DNA of 64,000 nucleotides from Collinsella aerofaciens (GTDB taxonomy: Bacteria > Actinomycetota > Coriobacteriia > Coriobacteriales > Coriobacteriaceae): the NCBI GenBank assembly GCA_008680965.1, contig NAKE01000001.1, forward strand, positions 868,001-932,000. Reading direction: 5' to 3'. This document shows, in pieces, positions 16,082 to 31,738 of this stretch (the stretch's first letter is position 1; each line of letters opens with the position of its first letter). The position numbers and the translations under genes are program-made. The notes under the pieces were generated by a model. The model was not told where the DNA came from, searched no databases, and saw nothing but the letters and a program-made list of their open reading frames with translations.

Positions 16082-17449
16082 ATGTGGGCATACGAGACGA
16101 CGTTCTATCAGATCTATCCGCTGGGCTTTTGCGGAGCTCCGCGCGAAAACGCCGCGCCCGTTGCCGAGGATGAGCTCGCCCAGGCTGTCAACGCCGCGCC
16201 AAACCCCGATGCGCCCATCATGAAGATCGCCCAATGGGCCGACTACCTGCAGGAACTCGGCGTTGGTGCTGTGCTCATCAACCCGCCGCTCGAATCTGAT
16301 AGCCACGGTTACGACACGCGCAGCCTGCGCCATATCGACCGTCGCTTGGGCGGGGATGCCGACTTTGCCGCCGTATGCGACACGCTGCATGCCCACGGCA
16401 TCCGCGTGGTGCTCGACGCCGTCTTCAACCACGTCGGTCGTGGCTTTTGGGCCTTCCGCGATGTGCAGGAGCACAAGTGGGACTCGCCTTACAAGGATTG
16501 GTTCCACATCAGCTTTGATGGCGACTCGTGCTATGGCGACGGCTTTTGGTACGAGGGCTGGGAGGGCCATTTTGAGCTTGTGAAGCTCAATCTGCAAAAC
16601 CCCGCTGTGGCCGATTACCTGCTTGAGTCTGTGCGTCACTGGGTCGAGGTCTTTGGCGTCGACGGTCTGCGACTGGACGTCGCCTATATGCTCGACCGCG
16701 ACTTTATGCGCCGCCTGCATACTTTTACCCGTGAGCTCAAGCCCGACTTTGTGCTGATTGGTGAGACGCTTCACGGCGACTACAACCAGATCGTCAACGA
16801 CGAGATGCTCGACTCCTGCACCAACTACGAGTGCTACAAGGGCCTGTACTCCAGCTTTAACTCGGTCAACATTTTCGAGATCGCCCATTCGCTGCACCGC
16901 CAGTTTGGCGGCGATCCGTGGTGCATCTACCGCGGCAAGCACCTGCTGTCGTTTGTCGACAACCACGATGTGCCGCGCCTGGCGAGCATCCTGACGGACA
17001 AGTCCTGCCTGCGCCCCGCCTACGGCATGCTCTTTGGAATGCCGGGCATTCCGTGCGTCTACTACGGCAGCGAGTGGGGGATTGCCGGCGAAAAGGGCGG
17101 CCCCGATGGCGACTGGGCGCTGCGCCCTGCGCTCGATGAGCCTGCGCCCAACGAGCTGACGGCGTTCATCACGCAGCTCACGCACCTGCGCTCGGCCGAC
17201 GACGCGGCGGCCCGTGCTCTCAACTACGGTGCCTATCGCAACGTGGTGATCCAGAACAAGCAGCTGCTGTTCGAGCGCGCCTGTGACGGCGCGACGGTGC
17301 TCGTGGCGGTGAACGCTGTGGACGAGACGTATGCCTTTGTCGCCGGCGAGCTCAACGGCTCCTTCGTCGACCTGCTTGCCGACGATGCGCCCACGGTCGA
17401 GCTGACGGGTACCCTTGAGCTTGCGCCCTATGGGTGCGCTATCTGCTGA
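16082..17449 (+). CDS. GH13 alpha-amylase-family glycoside hydrolase
   Basis: The 455-residue cytoplasmic enzyme has the four GH13 regions: DAVFNH (112-117), GLRLDV with nucleophile Asp199, GETL with acid/base Glu228, and FVDNHD with Asp296. It would hydrolyse or rearrange alpha-glucans or maltodextrins; the lack of a signal peptide and short domain set point to intracellular oligosaccharides. ATG at 16082 follows GGGAGG six bases upstream. Region II and the short N-terminus recall cyclomaltodextrinase-like enzymes, but specificity is not certain. The DNA glycosylase gene follows after 11 bp and may be co-transcribed. Confidence 0.9.
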   Translation: MWAYETTFYQIYPLGFCGAPRENAAPVAEDELAQAVNAAPNPDAPIMKIAQWADYLQELGVGAVLINPPLESDSHGYDTRSLRHIDRRLGGDADFAAVCDTLHAHGIRVVLDAVFNHVGRGFWAFRDVQEHKWDSPYKDWFHISFDGDSCYGDGFWYEGWEGHFELVKLNLQNPAVADYLLESVRHWVEVFGVDGLRLDVAYMLDRDFMRRLHTFTRELKPDFVLIGETLHGDYNQIVNDEMLDSCTNYECYKGLYSSFNSVNIFEIAHSLHRQFGGDPWCIYRGKHLLSFVDNHDVPRLASILTDKSCLRPAYGMLFGMPGIPCVYYGSEWGIAGEKGGPDGDWALRPALDEPAPNELTAFITQLTHLRSADDAAARALNYGAYRNVVIQNKQLLFERACDGATVLVAVNAVDETYAFVAGELNGSFVDLLADDAPTVELTGTLELAPYGCAIC

Positions 17450-17460
17450 GGGCCTAGCTC

Positions 17461-18024
17461 GTGGCCGCGCCGGACGAGGGCTATCAACATATTGAGCATG
17501 GGTTTGAACCCGTGTTTGACGAGCACTCGCGCGTTTTGGTGCTGGGGTCGTTTCCCTCGGTGCTTTCGCGCGCCAATGATTTTTATTACGGCAACCCCCA
17601 GAACCGCTTTTGGCGCGTGATGGCCGCGTGCCTCGGTGTGCCCGTGCCGCCCAACGAGGGCGACCTTTTGGCGGACAGCGAGCCTGCGACGCTCGACGCC
17701 TCGATTGCCGCCAAGCGCTCCATGCTGCTCAACGGCGGTGTGGCCCTTTGGGACGTGATCGAGAGCTGTGACATCAAGGGCTCAAGCGACGCCAGCATCA
17801 AAAACGTCGTTCCGGCGCATGTCGAGCGCATTACCGGCACAGCTCCCATTGAGCAGGTGATATGCAACGGTGGTACAGCTGGTCGGCTCTACAAGCGCTA
17901 TCTACAGGAGCGGACGGGTCTGGCCGCTGTCGTATTGCCGTCAACTAGTCCCGCTAACGCGGCTTGGCGTCTGGAGCGCCTTGTTGAGTGCTGGCACGAA
18001 GCCGTTGGCTGGGCCGCTCTCTAA
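17461..18024 (+). CDS. DNA-deoxyinosine (hypoxanthine) glycosylase, UDG superfamily
   Basis: The 187-residue repair enzyme would remove hypoxanthine, and perhaps uracil, from deaminated DNA. The block GSFPSVLSRANDFYYGNPQN (30-49) is the active-site region of this family, and the C-terminal LPSTSPANA matches the substrate-binding loop of UDG-fold proteins. GTG at 17461 follows a weak GAGGG. It begins 11 bp after the amylase-family gene and converges on the unknown gene at 18026. Confidence 0.85.
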   Translation: MAAPDEGYQHIEHGFEPVFDEHSRVLVLGSFPSVLSRANDFYYGNPQNRFWRVMAACLGVPVPPNEGDLLADSEPATLDASIAAKRSMLLNGGVALWDVIESCDIKGSSDASIKNVVPAHVERITGTAPIEQVICNGGTAGRLYKRYLQERTGLAAVVLPSTSPANAAWRLERLVECWHEAVGWAAL

Positions 18025-18025
18025 T

Positions 18026-18685
18026 TTAGATATTTGATTGAGCATGGGCGCCCAGACGTTTCAGAACGCCTCGCCAGATCGGCGCGGGCACGGCTGGCTC
18101 GGCGCAAACCATGCCGTCGACGTTGACGTTGACGGCATTGCCGCCGCCAAGTCGCTGCGCATGCTCGACGGAGCAGCCCATGCGAACGGCGCCTACGAGC
18201 TTGTCCATCGCTTCGGAAAATGGCCGGCGCAACAGGCCCATACGCGGGGAGTGGCGAAGCGCCGCAATACCGCTGCCGGCACAGACGACAACGCCGCCAC
18301 ACCACAATTGGTCATGGCGCTCACATGCCTTGTGCAGACGAACGGCGGTCCCGCGCGCCTGCTTAGCGCCCTCTTGTGCGGCTCGAATCGCGGTATAGAC
18401 GCGCGTTCCCGTACCGCCAAAGCGTTCAAGCGCCTGCTCGATAGCAGTCAACGTCTCATCGTCAGCCACATCTTCAATGGCCAGCACGATGCCATCGACT
18501 GCACCGGCATCATCCGCCTCCAAATCGACCGGGTGGGGGAGCGCGGTGCCGGAAAGCTGCGCATAGGCGGCGATGGCATCCTGCAGGTCCCAGAGCAAAA
18601 ACTCAAGATCGGCGCTATCGGGAATGCTGATATACGCAATGGTTCGCAACGTTTTTGGTACATCGCCGCGCGCGGTCGTCTCCAT
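18026..18685 (-). CDS. Hypothetical protein
   Basis: I do not recognise this 219-residue protein. The N-terminal half is acidic and mixed alpha/beta (IAYISIPDSADLEFLLWDLQ; later AIEDVADDETLTAIEQALERFG). The C-terminal half has a Gly-rich LWCGGVVVCAGSGIAAL and a basic SPRMGLLRRPFSEA, with a pattern reminiscent of nucleotide- or flavin-binding folds, but no family can be named. There is no signal peptide or membrane segment. ATG at 18685 follows GGAGG five bases upstream. Codon use matches its neighbours, so it looks like a real gene. It ends 1 bp from the convergent DNA glycosylase gene. Confidence 0.65.
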   Translation of the reverse strand: METTARGDVPKTLRTIAYISIPDSADLEFLLWDLQDAIAAYAQLSGTALPHPVDLEADDAGAVDGIVLAIEDVADDETLTAIEQALERFGGTGTRVYTAIRAAQEGAKQARGTAVRLHKACERHDQLWCGGVVVCAGSGIAALRHSPRMGLLRRPFSEAMDKLVGAVRMGCSVEHAQRLGGGNAVNVNVDGMVCAEPAVPAPIWRGVLKRLGAHAQSNI

Positions 18686-18778
18686 GCCGCCTCCTTTCCG
18701 GTTGGTTTCCGTTTAGGTTACACCGTCCGGCGGCGTCTCGCCGCGCTATCCTAGTGCAACCCTTACGAAAGGAACGCC

Positions 18779-19915
18779 ATGCGCCTGCCCATGAATACCT
18801 CGCTTGCCACGCTCAAGCCCTCCGGCATCCGCCGGATTAACGCGCTCGCCGCTCAGCACCCGGGGTGCATTGCGCTTGCGCTCGGCGAGCCCGATTTTCC
18901 CACGCCCGATGTGATTAGCGCCGAGGTGACCGCTTCGTTGGACCGCGGCGACACGCACTATCCGCCCAACAACGGTCGCCCCGCCCTGCGCGAGGCGCTG
19001 TCTGCCTACATGGGGGACGCGGGCCTGGCGTTTTCCGCCGATGAGGTCATTCTGACCGACGGCGCGACCGAGGCCCTGTCGGCAACATTTATGGCTATGC
19101 TCAACCCCGGCGACGAGGTCATCATTCCCACGCCTGCCTTTGGCCTGTACGAGAGCATCGTCGTGGCCAATCACGCCAAAGCGGTCTTTTTGGATACGGA
19201 GCCTGCGCAGTTTCAGATTGACGAGGACGCACTTCGTGCTTGCGTGACGCCGGCGACCAAAGCCATCGTCATCTGCTCGCCCAACAATCCCACGGGCTGC
19301 ATCCTCGACGCGGCATCGCTCGACGCCGTGGCAGACGTGGCAGAGCAGGCGGGCATCTACGTGGTCTGCGACGACGTATACAACCGTCTGGTCTATGTGG
19401 ATGGCTACGAGCGCTTTGCCCAGCGCCACCCGGAGCTACGCGAGCAGACGGTGGTCATCGAGAGCTTTTCCAAGCCCTGGGCCATGACCGGCTGGCGCTT
19501 GGGCTGGCTCGCAGCCGCAGCCCCCGTCATCGCCGAGATCGCAAAAGCCCACCAATACTTAGTATCGAGCGCCGTCTCCTTTGAGATGGGCGCCGCAGCC
19601 CGAGCCCTGACCGTCGACCCAACCCCCATGCTCAATGTCTACCGAGCCCGCCGCGAACGCGTGCTCGCAGCCTTAGACGCCATGGACCTCGACGTAGTAG
19701 AGCCCGCAGGAGCCTTCTACACTTTCCCGATCATCAAAAAGTTCGGCCTAACAAGCGAAGATTTCTGCATCAAAGCCATCAAAGAAGCAAACGTAGCCCT
19801 AGTCCCGGGCGACTGCTTCGGCACCGAAGGCCACGTCCGCTTAAGCTACTGCGTCTCCGACAAAAATCTGGACGAAGGTCTCCACCGCCTGTCAACCTTC
19901 GTTTCAACCTTATAG
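18779..19915 (+). CDS. PLP-dependent aminotransferase, class I/II
   Basis: The 378-residue fold-type I aminotransferase resembles aspartate/aromatic aminotransferases. Visible are GEPDFPTP (36-43), YPPNNGRPALREA, NNPTG (169-173), and the PLP Lys232 in SFSKPWAMTGWRLGW. It would transfer amino groups between an amino acid and a 2-oxo acid; the substrate is not clear. ATG at 18779 follows GAAAGGA. The last third (about 19500-19915) uses noticeably more A-ending codons (CCA, GCA, CTA, AAA) than the first part. The large hairpin E1 follows. Confidence 0.88.
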   Translation: MRLPMNTSLATLKPSGIRRINALAAQHPGCIALALGEPDFPTPDVISAEVTASLDRGDTHYPPNNGRPALREALSAYMGDAGLAFSADEVILTDGATEALSATFMAMLNPGDEVIIPTPAFGLYESIVVANHAKAVFLDTEPAQFQIDEDALRACVTPATKAIVICSPNNPTGCILDAASLDAVADVAEQAGIYVVCDDVYNRLVYVDGYERFAQRHPELREQTVVIESFSKPWAMTGWRLGWLAAAAPVIAEIAKAHQYLVSSAVSFEMGAAARALTVDPTPMLNVYRARRERVLAALDAMDLDVVEPAGAFYTFPIIKKFGLTSEDFCIKAIKEANVALVPGDCFGTEGHVRLSYCVSDKNLDEGLHRLSTFVSTL

Positions 19916-19975
19916 CCCAACGGGACGCAACGCATCAGCCCACCGACATAAGGGTTATGCGTGGGGCGCGTCGCT

Positions 19976-20177
19976 CAACGGACACGAGGATTCGCAGCAA
20001 AGGCAACGTAGCTCCGGCCGGGAGGGGCAGGGCGAGTTTTCCGTAGATTCCGCACGAGCCGAAGGCCACTTAATGTGGCCTTCGTGCGAGCCCAGGACTT
20101 GACCGAGCGGAAAACTCGCCCTGCCCCTCCCGGCCGGAGCGTATGCAGGGTTTGTGTACGAATCCTCGCGCCCGTTG
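19976..20177. repeat. Large hairpin element E1, upstream of rplJ
   Basis: The inner arms 20011-20043 and 20108-20140 are perfectly complementary over 33 bp. They enclose a 64-bp core (20044-20107) that holds a smaller hairpin, GAAGGCCAC-TTAA-TGTGGCCTTC-like. Outside, CGAGGATTCG (19985-19994) pairs with 20159-20168 and CAACGG (19976-19981) with 20172-20177, so about 200 nt fold back. The core shares TTCCGCACG, CACTTAATGTG and CAGGACT with E2 and E3; the arms do not match theirs. There is no T-tract. It fills most of the 504-bp gap before rplJ. Confidence 0.85.
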
Positions 20178-20203
20178 ACCGCCGCCGGGGTCCCCGCCAT
20201 AAT
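20175..20203 (+). promoter_or_regulatory. Probable rplJ promoter
   Basis: TTGACC (20175-20180), 17 bases, CATAAT (20198-20203). The -35 overlaps the outermost pairing block of E1 (20172-20177), so cruciform or RNA folding of E1 could compete with promoter use. Consensus match only. Confidence 0.55.
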
Positions 20204-20317
20204 ACTTTCGGTTCACGCACGAATCCGCTGCCAGAGACAGCCGGTGCAAACGGGCATCGCCCGCGAGCTTAATGGGATATCCCGCCAGCCGAGGTGGTCG
20301 AGTAGATATGTCTTCTC

Positions 20318-20354
20318 GCCCCCGTCGCTCATGCAGCGCGGGGGCTTTCTTTTT
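20318..20354 (+). terminator. Attenuator-like hairpin in the rplJ leader
   Basis: The stem GCCCCCG-T-CGCT pairs with AGCGCGGGGGC and is followed by TTTCTTTTT, 65 bp before rplJ and about 115 bp after the probable promoter. The position fits the known L10 leader class, where L10-L12 binding controls readthrough; that role is inferred. Confidence 0.75.
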
Positions 20355-20419
20355 GGACATGCCCCCGTCACGTCCTTGTGGCGGACCGTGCCCGGAAAGA
20401 ATTCGAGGAGGTGTAATTC

Positions 20420-20941
20420 ATGCCCCAGCAGTACAAAATCGACAAGGTTGCAGAGATCGAGTCCCGTATCGCCGAGAACGCCGGTCTGTTCGTCGTCAAC
20501 TACAACGGTCTGACGGTTAAGCAGGCTCAGGAGCTGCGTCATCAGCTTCGCGAGTGCGGCGCCGAGATGAAGGTCTACAAGAACAACCTGGTCAAGATCG
20601 CTCTCAAGAACCAGGAGCAGCCCGAGCTCGACGAGATCCTCGCCGGCCCCGTCGCTTATGTGTTCTACGAGACCGAGCCGGTCGAGGCCGCTAAGACCCT
20701 TAAGGACTTCTCCGCTAAGTCCAAGGGCGTCCTTGAGATCAAGGGCGGTATCTCCGACGGCAAGGCCGTTTCCGCTGATGATGTTAAGGCTATCGCCGAG
20801 CTGCCCACCAAGGACCAGCTTCTCGGCCAGATCGCCGGTCTCATCTCCGGTTTCGCTCGCGACATCGCTGTCTGCGTCAACGGCGTTTCCTCTGGTCTCG
20901 CTCGTTCGATCCAGCAGGTCTCCGAGCAGAAGGCAGCCTAG
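20420..20941 (+). CDS. rplJ: 50S ribosomal protein L10
   Basis: The 173-residue protein anchors the L7/L12 stalk to 23S rRNA. The N-terminus (KIDKVAEIESRIAENAGLFVVNYNGL) and the NNLVKIAL block are diagnostic, and the C-terminal helix that binds L12 dimers is present. ATG at 20420 follows GAGGAGG eight bases upstream. It begins the rplJL unit with a leader carrying an attenuator-like hairpin, and L10 probably represses its own operon, as in other bacteria. Confidence 0.97.
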   Translation: MPQQYKIDKVAEIESRIAENAGLFVVNYNGLTVKQAQELRHQLRECGAEMKVYKNNLVKIALKNQEQPELDEILAGPVAYVFYETEPVEAAKTLKDFSAKSKGVLEIKGGISDGKAVSADDVKAIAELPTKDQLLGQIAGLISGFARDIAVCVNGVSSGLARSIQQVSEQKAA

Positions 20942-21043
20942 TCGCTGTTTTCACCCGCGGCGGCAACGCCGCACCCCTGACGCATTCGCGTCGTGTTTTA
21001 ACTGATCTCCGTGCATCTGCACGGAAACCGAAAGGACTTAGAA

Positions 21044-21421
21044 ATGGCTAAGCTTACCACCGATGAGATCATCGATGCTCTTAAGGAAATGACCCTTCTC
21101 GAGGCTTCCGAGCTCGTTAAGGCTATCGAGGACACCTTCGGCGTTTCCGCCGCTGCTCCTGCCGCCGTTGTCGCCGCTCCCGCTGCTGGCGCTGCTGAGG
21201 CCGAGGAGAAGACCGAGTTTGACGTCGTGCTCGAGGGCTTCGGCGACAACAAGATCCAGGTCATCAAGGCCGTCCGTGAGCTCACCAACCTTGGCCTGAA
21301 GGAGGCCAAGGAGGTCGTCGAGGGCGCTCCCAAGGCTGTTCTCGAGGGTGCCAAGAAGGAGGACGCCGAGGCTGCCAAGGAGAAGCTCGAGGCTGCTGGC
21401 GCTGCTGTCACCCTCAAGTAA
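21044..21421 (+). CDS. rplL: 50S ribosomal protein L7/L12
   Basis: This 125-residue stalk protein recruits translation GTPases. It has an N-terminal dimer helix pair (1-33), an Ala-rich hinge (38-58, AAPAAVVAAPAAGAAEAEE) and the C-terminal domain (DVVLEGFGDNKIQVIKAVRE and NLGLKEAKEVVE). ATG at 21044 is chosen because AAAGGA precedes it; a longer frame reads back into the rplJ-rplL spacer without support. A strong terminator follows 28 bp after the stop. Confidence 0.98.
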   Translation: MAKLTTDEIIDALKEMTLLEASELVKAIEDTFGVSAAAPAAVVAAPAAGAAEAEEKTEFDVVLEGFGDNKIQVIKAVRELTNLGLKEAKEVVEGAPKAVLEGAKKEDAEAAKEKLEAAGAAVTLK

Positions 21422-21448
21422 TCAGGCTTTCTCGCCAGATTTCTTTGC

Positions 21449-21484
21449 AGACGGGGTTCGCATTGCGAGCCCCGTCTTTTTTGT
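21449..21484 (+). terminator. Intrinsic terminator after rplL
   Basis: The stem AGACGGGG...CCCCGTCT has a 13-base loop and is followed by TTTTTTTG-type sequence. The remaining 241 bp up to galU hold a small GATACT-AGTATC hairpin (about 21646-21659) but no promoter I would trust. Confidence 0.9.
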
Positions 21485-21725
21485 TTTGGCCCCTCATTCC
21501 CATTGCTCGGCACGCAGAACACCGCTGTCTTCGCCGTGCCAATCCCGTTACCGCTGGGGCGTAAAATTGCATCATTCGAGCAATAATTTGCGTTGACCTG
21601 CTGAAGAATTGCGTTTGCCTTACGGCGACGTATGTCTCCGGCGGTAAGATACTTCAGTATCGCAATTTGGTCTGCGGCCGCCGTGCCGCACGCACAGGGC
21701 GCATCCTGCGCCTGCGAAAGGATCC

Positions 21726-22643
21726 TTGAATAACATGAAGGCAATCATCCCCGCCGCCGGTCTTGGCACGCGTTTTCTGCCTGGCACCAAGTGCACGCCC
21801 AAAGAGATGCTGCCGGTGCTCGACAAACCGGTCATCCAGTACGTCGTTGAGGAGGCGCTCGACCCCGATGAGGTCGACGATGCTATTATCGTCACCTCTC
21901 CCGGCAAGCCCGAGTTGCTGAGCTACTTCCAGCCCGATCGTTCGCTCGAGAACCTGCTGCGCGAGCGCGGCAAGGATGCTTATGCCGACGCCGTCGCCCA
22001 TGCGGGCGGTATGCCGGTCGACTTCCGCTATCAGTACGAGCCCAAGGGCCTCGGTCACGCCATTCGCTCTGCCGCTGACGCTGTGGCGGGGGAGAACTTC
22101 CTGGTTCTTCTGGGCGACTACGTTGTGCCCAACCGCGACATCTGCGACAAGATGCTTGCCGTCTCCAAGGAGCACGGTGGCGCTTCTGTTATCGCCGTTG
22201 CCGCGTGCGCTCCCGAGGAAGTCAGCCGCTATGGCGTTATCGCCGGCGATCGCGTGGGCGCTCTCGAGGGCTTCGAGAATGCCGCCGACGACGAGCCCGG
22301 TGCCGTTTGGCGCATCGGCGGCCTGGTCGAGAAGCCCGCTCCCGAGGCGGCTCCGTCCAACCTGTACATCGTCGGTCGCTACCTGCTGAGCCCGTTGGTC
22401 ATGGACCTGCTGGCCGATCAGCAGGCCGGTAAGGGCGGCGAGATTCAGCTGACCGACGCCATGGCACGTTCGCTCGACCGCGAGGCCATGTACGCTGTCG
22501 TCATCGATCCGCTCTCGGGCTACGACACTGGTACCCCGTCTGGCTGGATGGCCACCAACGCCCTCATGGCCGCAAGCGACCCTCGCTTTGCCAGCGCCTT
22601 CTGGGACGCCATCGACGAGCGCGGCGGCTTGATGCGCAAGTAA
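21726..22643 (+). CDS. galU: UTP-glucose-1-phosphate uridylyltransferase
   Basis: The 305-residue cytoplasmic nucleotidyltransferase makes UDP-glucose from UTP and glucose-1-phosphate for cell-surface glycans and galactose use. The nucleotide loop KAIIPAAGLGTRFLPGTK, EMLPVLDKPVIQYVVEEA and the YEPKGLGHAI block are typical of bacterial GalU. TTG at 21726 (MNNMKAI) is preferred since GalU proteins usually have a few residues before KAIIPAAG; ATG 21735 is possible, and AAAGGA is not ideally spaced from either. It has its own terminator, so it seems to be an independent unit set between rplL and rpoB. Confidence 0.94.
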   Translation: MNNMKAIIPAAGLGTRFLPGTKCTPKEMLPVLDKPVIQYVVEEALDPDEVDDAIIVTSPGKPELLSYFQPDRSLENLLRERGKDAYADAVAHAGGMPVDFRYQYEPKGLGHAIRSAADAVAGENFLVLLGDYVVPNRDICDKMLAVSKEHGGASVIAVAACAPEEVSRYGVIAGDRVGALEGFENAADDEPGAVWRIGGLVEKPAPEAAPSNLYIVGRYLLSPLVMDLLADQQAGKGGEIQLTDAMARSLDREAMYAVVIDPLSGYDTGTPSGWMATNALMAASDPRFASAFWDAIDERGGLMRK

Positions 22644-22663
22644 GCCTTCGGTCATCGACATTT

Positions 22664-22697
22664 ACGGGTGCGGACTTCGGTTCGCGCCCGTTTTTTT
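22664..22697 (+). terminator. Intrinsic terminator of galU
   Basis: The stem ACGGGTGCG...CGCGCCCGT has a loop around CTTCGG and is followed directly by seven T. Confidence 0.92.
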
Positions 22698-22830
22698 ATA
22701 AGAGCTGCGATTGCCAGCCCTCTGTTCACAGAAAATATATGAACAGGTGTTCGATGCACATCCATCTACCTGCATGTTTTCTGTCGAAAAACTTTGCTAC
22801 TCCAAAAACTCAATCACGTCAAGGCTTTTC

Positions 22831-22858
22831 TTGCTCAACGGTCGGTACCTGATAAACT
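22831..22858 (+). promoter_or_regulatory. Probable rpoBC promoter
   Basis: TTGCTC (22831-22836), 16 bases, TAAACT (22853-22858), about 75 bp before rpoB. The A/T-rich stretch upstream (about 22725-22830) could act as an UP-type element. This is a consensus match only. Confidence 0.5.
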
Positions 22859-22931
22859 ATTAGGTTGCGATAACTGGCGAAGCTATGCCTCGCCAATCCA
22901 CCGAGCATTTCCGTGAAGGAGGAAAAACCTG

Positions 22932-26423
<3,492 letters not shown>

Positions 26424-26429
26424 TTGACT

Positions 26430-30908
<4,479 letters not shown>

Positions 30909-30952
30909 CTAGTTCCGCCGTTCTAACGAACGGCGGCAACCTCCGTCGCTGC

Positions 30953-31052
30953 GCGGCCCCCAGAGCTACAATCTGTCATTCAAAAGGCAGGGCATGACCA
31001 AAAGGTCAATGCCCTGCCTTTTTCATGCCACCTTGTACGCTCTGGGGGCCGC
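30953..31052 (+). terminator. Nested hairpin and intrinsic terminator after rpoC
   Basis: The inner stem AAAGGCAGGGCATGACC-AAAA-GGTC...CTGCC ends in TTTTT (to 31023) and is a strong terminator. An outer pair, GCGGCCCCCAGAGC (30953-30966) plus TACAA with TTGTA and GCTCTGGGGGCCGC (to 31052), encloses it, giving a two-tier structure of about 100 nt. A third small stem (GCCGTTC-GAACGGC, 30917-30935) lies just before. Confidence 0.88.
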
Positions 31053-31095
31053 TCGCTTGCGTATGCTCAACCTGTTGCGTTCCGTTGATCCCTTG

Positions 31096-31120
31096 CCAAT
31101 AAGGGACAGGTTTATTTTGG
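31096..31120 (-). repeat. CTGTCCC-core palindrome, type P4, copy a
   Basis: CCAATAAGGGACAGG then TTTATTTTGG; GGGACAG is the core read on the minus strand. Its inverted partner is at 33050-33074; similarity between the two extends over about 40 bp. Confidence 0.7.
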
Positions 31121-31219
31121 TAGGTTTTTTCCTGCTTGAATTTGAAACATTTAGTCCGACAAGAGCGTATCTAAGGTGAGGGCCTCATCGAGAACCAATA
31201 ACGTCACCGGGAGGTGATT

Positions 31220-31738
31220 ATGGAAGAACAAGCATTTAGACAGGCGGTCGAAGATCACCGGGATGTCGTGTTTCGAATCGCATTGACGTACCTGCGCGAT
31301 CGCGCTGACGCCGACGATGTCGCTCAAGACGTCTTTCTGAAGTTACTCAAAGGCGATGGAAACTTTGAAAGTTGGGAGCATCTTCGCCGCTGGCTTATCC
31401 GGGTCACGATCAATGAATGCAAATCGCTCTTTCGAAAGCCATGGAGGCGCGTGGAGGATATCGAGAATCTGACCGATTCGCTCTTGGCGGCGCAGGACGA
31501 GACTAAGGCCGTCCTGTCGGACGTCATGCGGCTTCCAGAACGATTCCGTATCCCCATCGTGCTCTATTACTATCTGGGCTTCTCGACTTCAGAGATTGCC
31601 GAGTTATTGCATGTGCCAGCCGCGACCGTTCGAACGCGTTTAGCTCGCGGCAGATCGAAACTCAAGTTCATCCTAGAGGAGGGCGACCGTGAAATCCAAC
31701 CAAATCAAGCAGGCCTTCGAGTCCGTCCAAGCCGATAG
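31220..31738 (+). CDS. ECF-type RNA polymerase sigma factor
   Basis: The 172-residue sigma-70 family protein has region 2 (VVFRIALTYLRDRADADDVAQDVF, about 17-40) and region 4 HTH (STSEIAELLHVPAATVRTRL, about 128-147), with nothing between, as in extracytoplasmic-function sigmas. It would direct RNA polymerase to stress or envelope genes. ATG at 31220 is chosen over GTG 31214 because the GTG lies inside the GGGAGGTG ribosome site. The next gene overlaps by 50 bp and encodes a membrane protein likely to control it. Confidence 0.92.
   Translation: MEEQAFRQAVEDHRDVVFRIALTYLRDRADADDVAQDVFLKLLKGDGNFESWEHLRRWLIRVTINECKSLFRKPWRRVEDIENLTDSLLAAQDETKAVLSDVMRLPERFRIPIVLYYYLGFSTSEIAELLHVPAATVRTRLARGRSKLKFILEEGDREIQPNQAGLRVRPSR

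Noticed and set aside
19976..20177. E1-E3 as ordinary intrinsic terminators
   Set aside because: None has a T-tract on either side, arms of 31-35 bp are far longer than needed, and the conserved core would have no role.
20141..20419. A tRNA-like cloverleaf in the rplJ upstream region
   Set aside because: No TTCGA-type T-loop, anticodon stem or CCA end could be arranged; the folds are explained by E1 and the attenuator.
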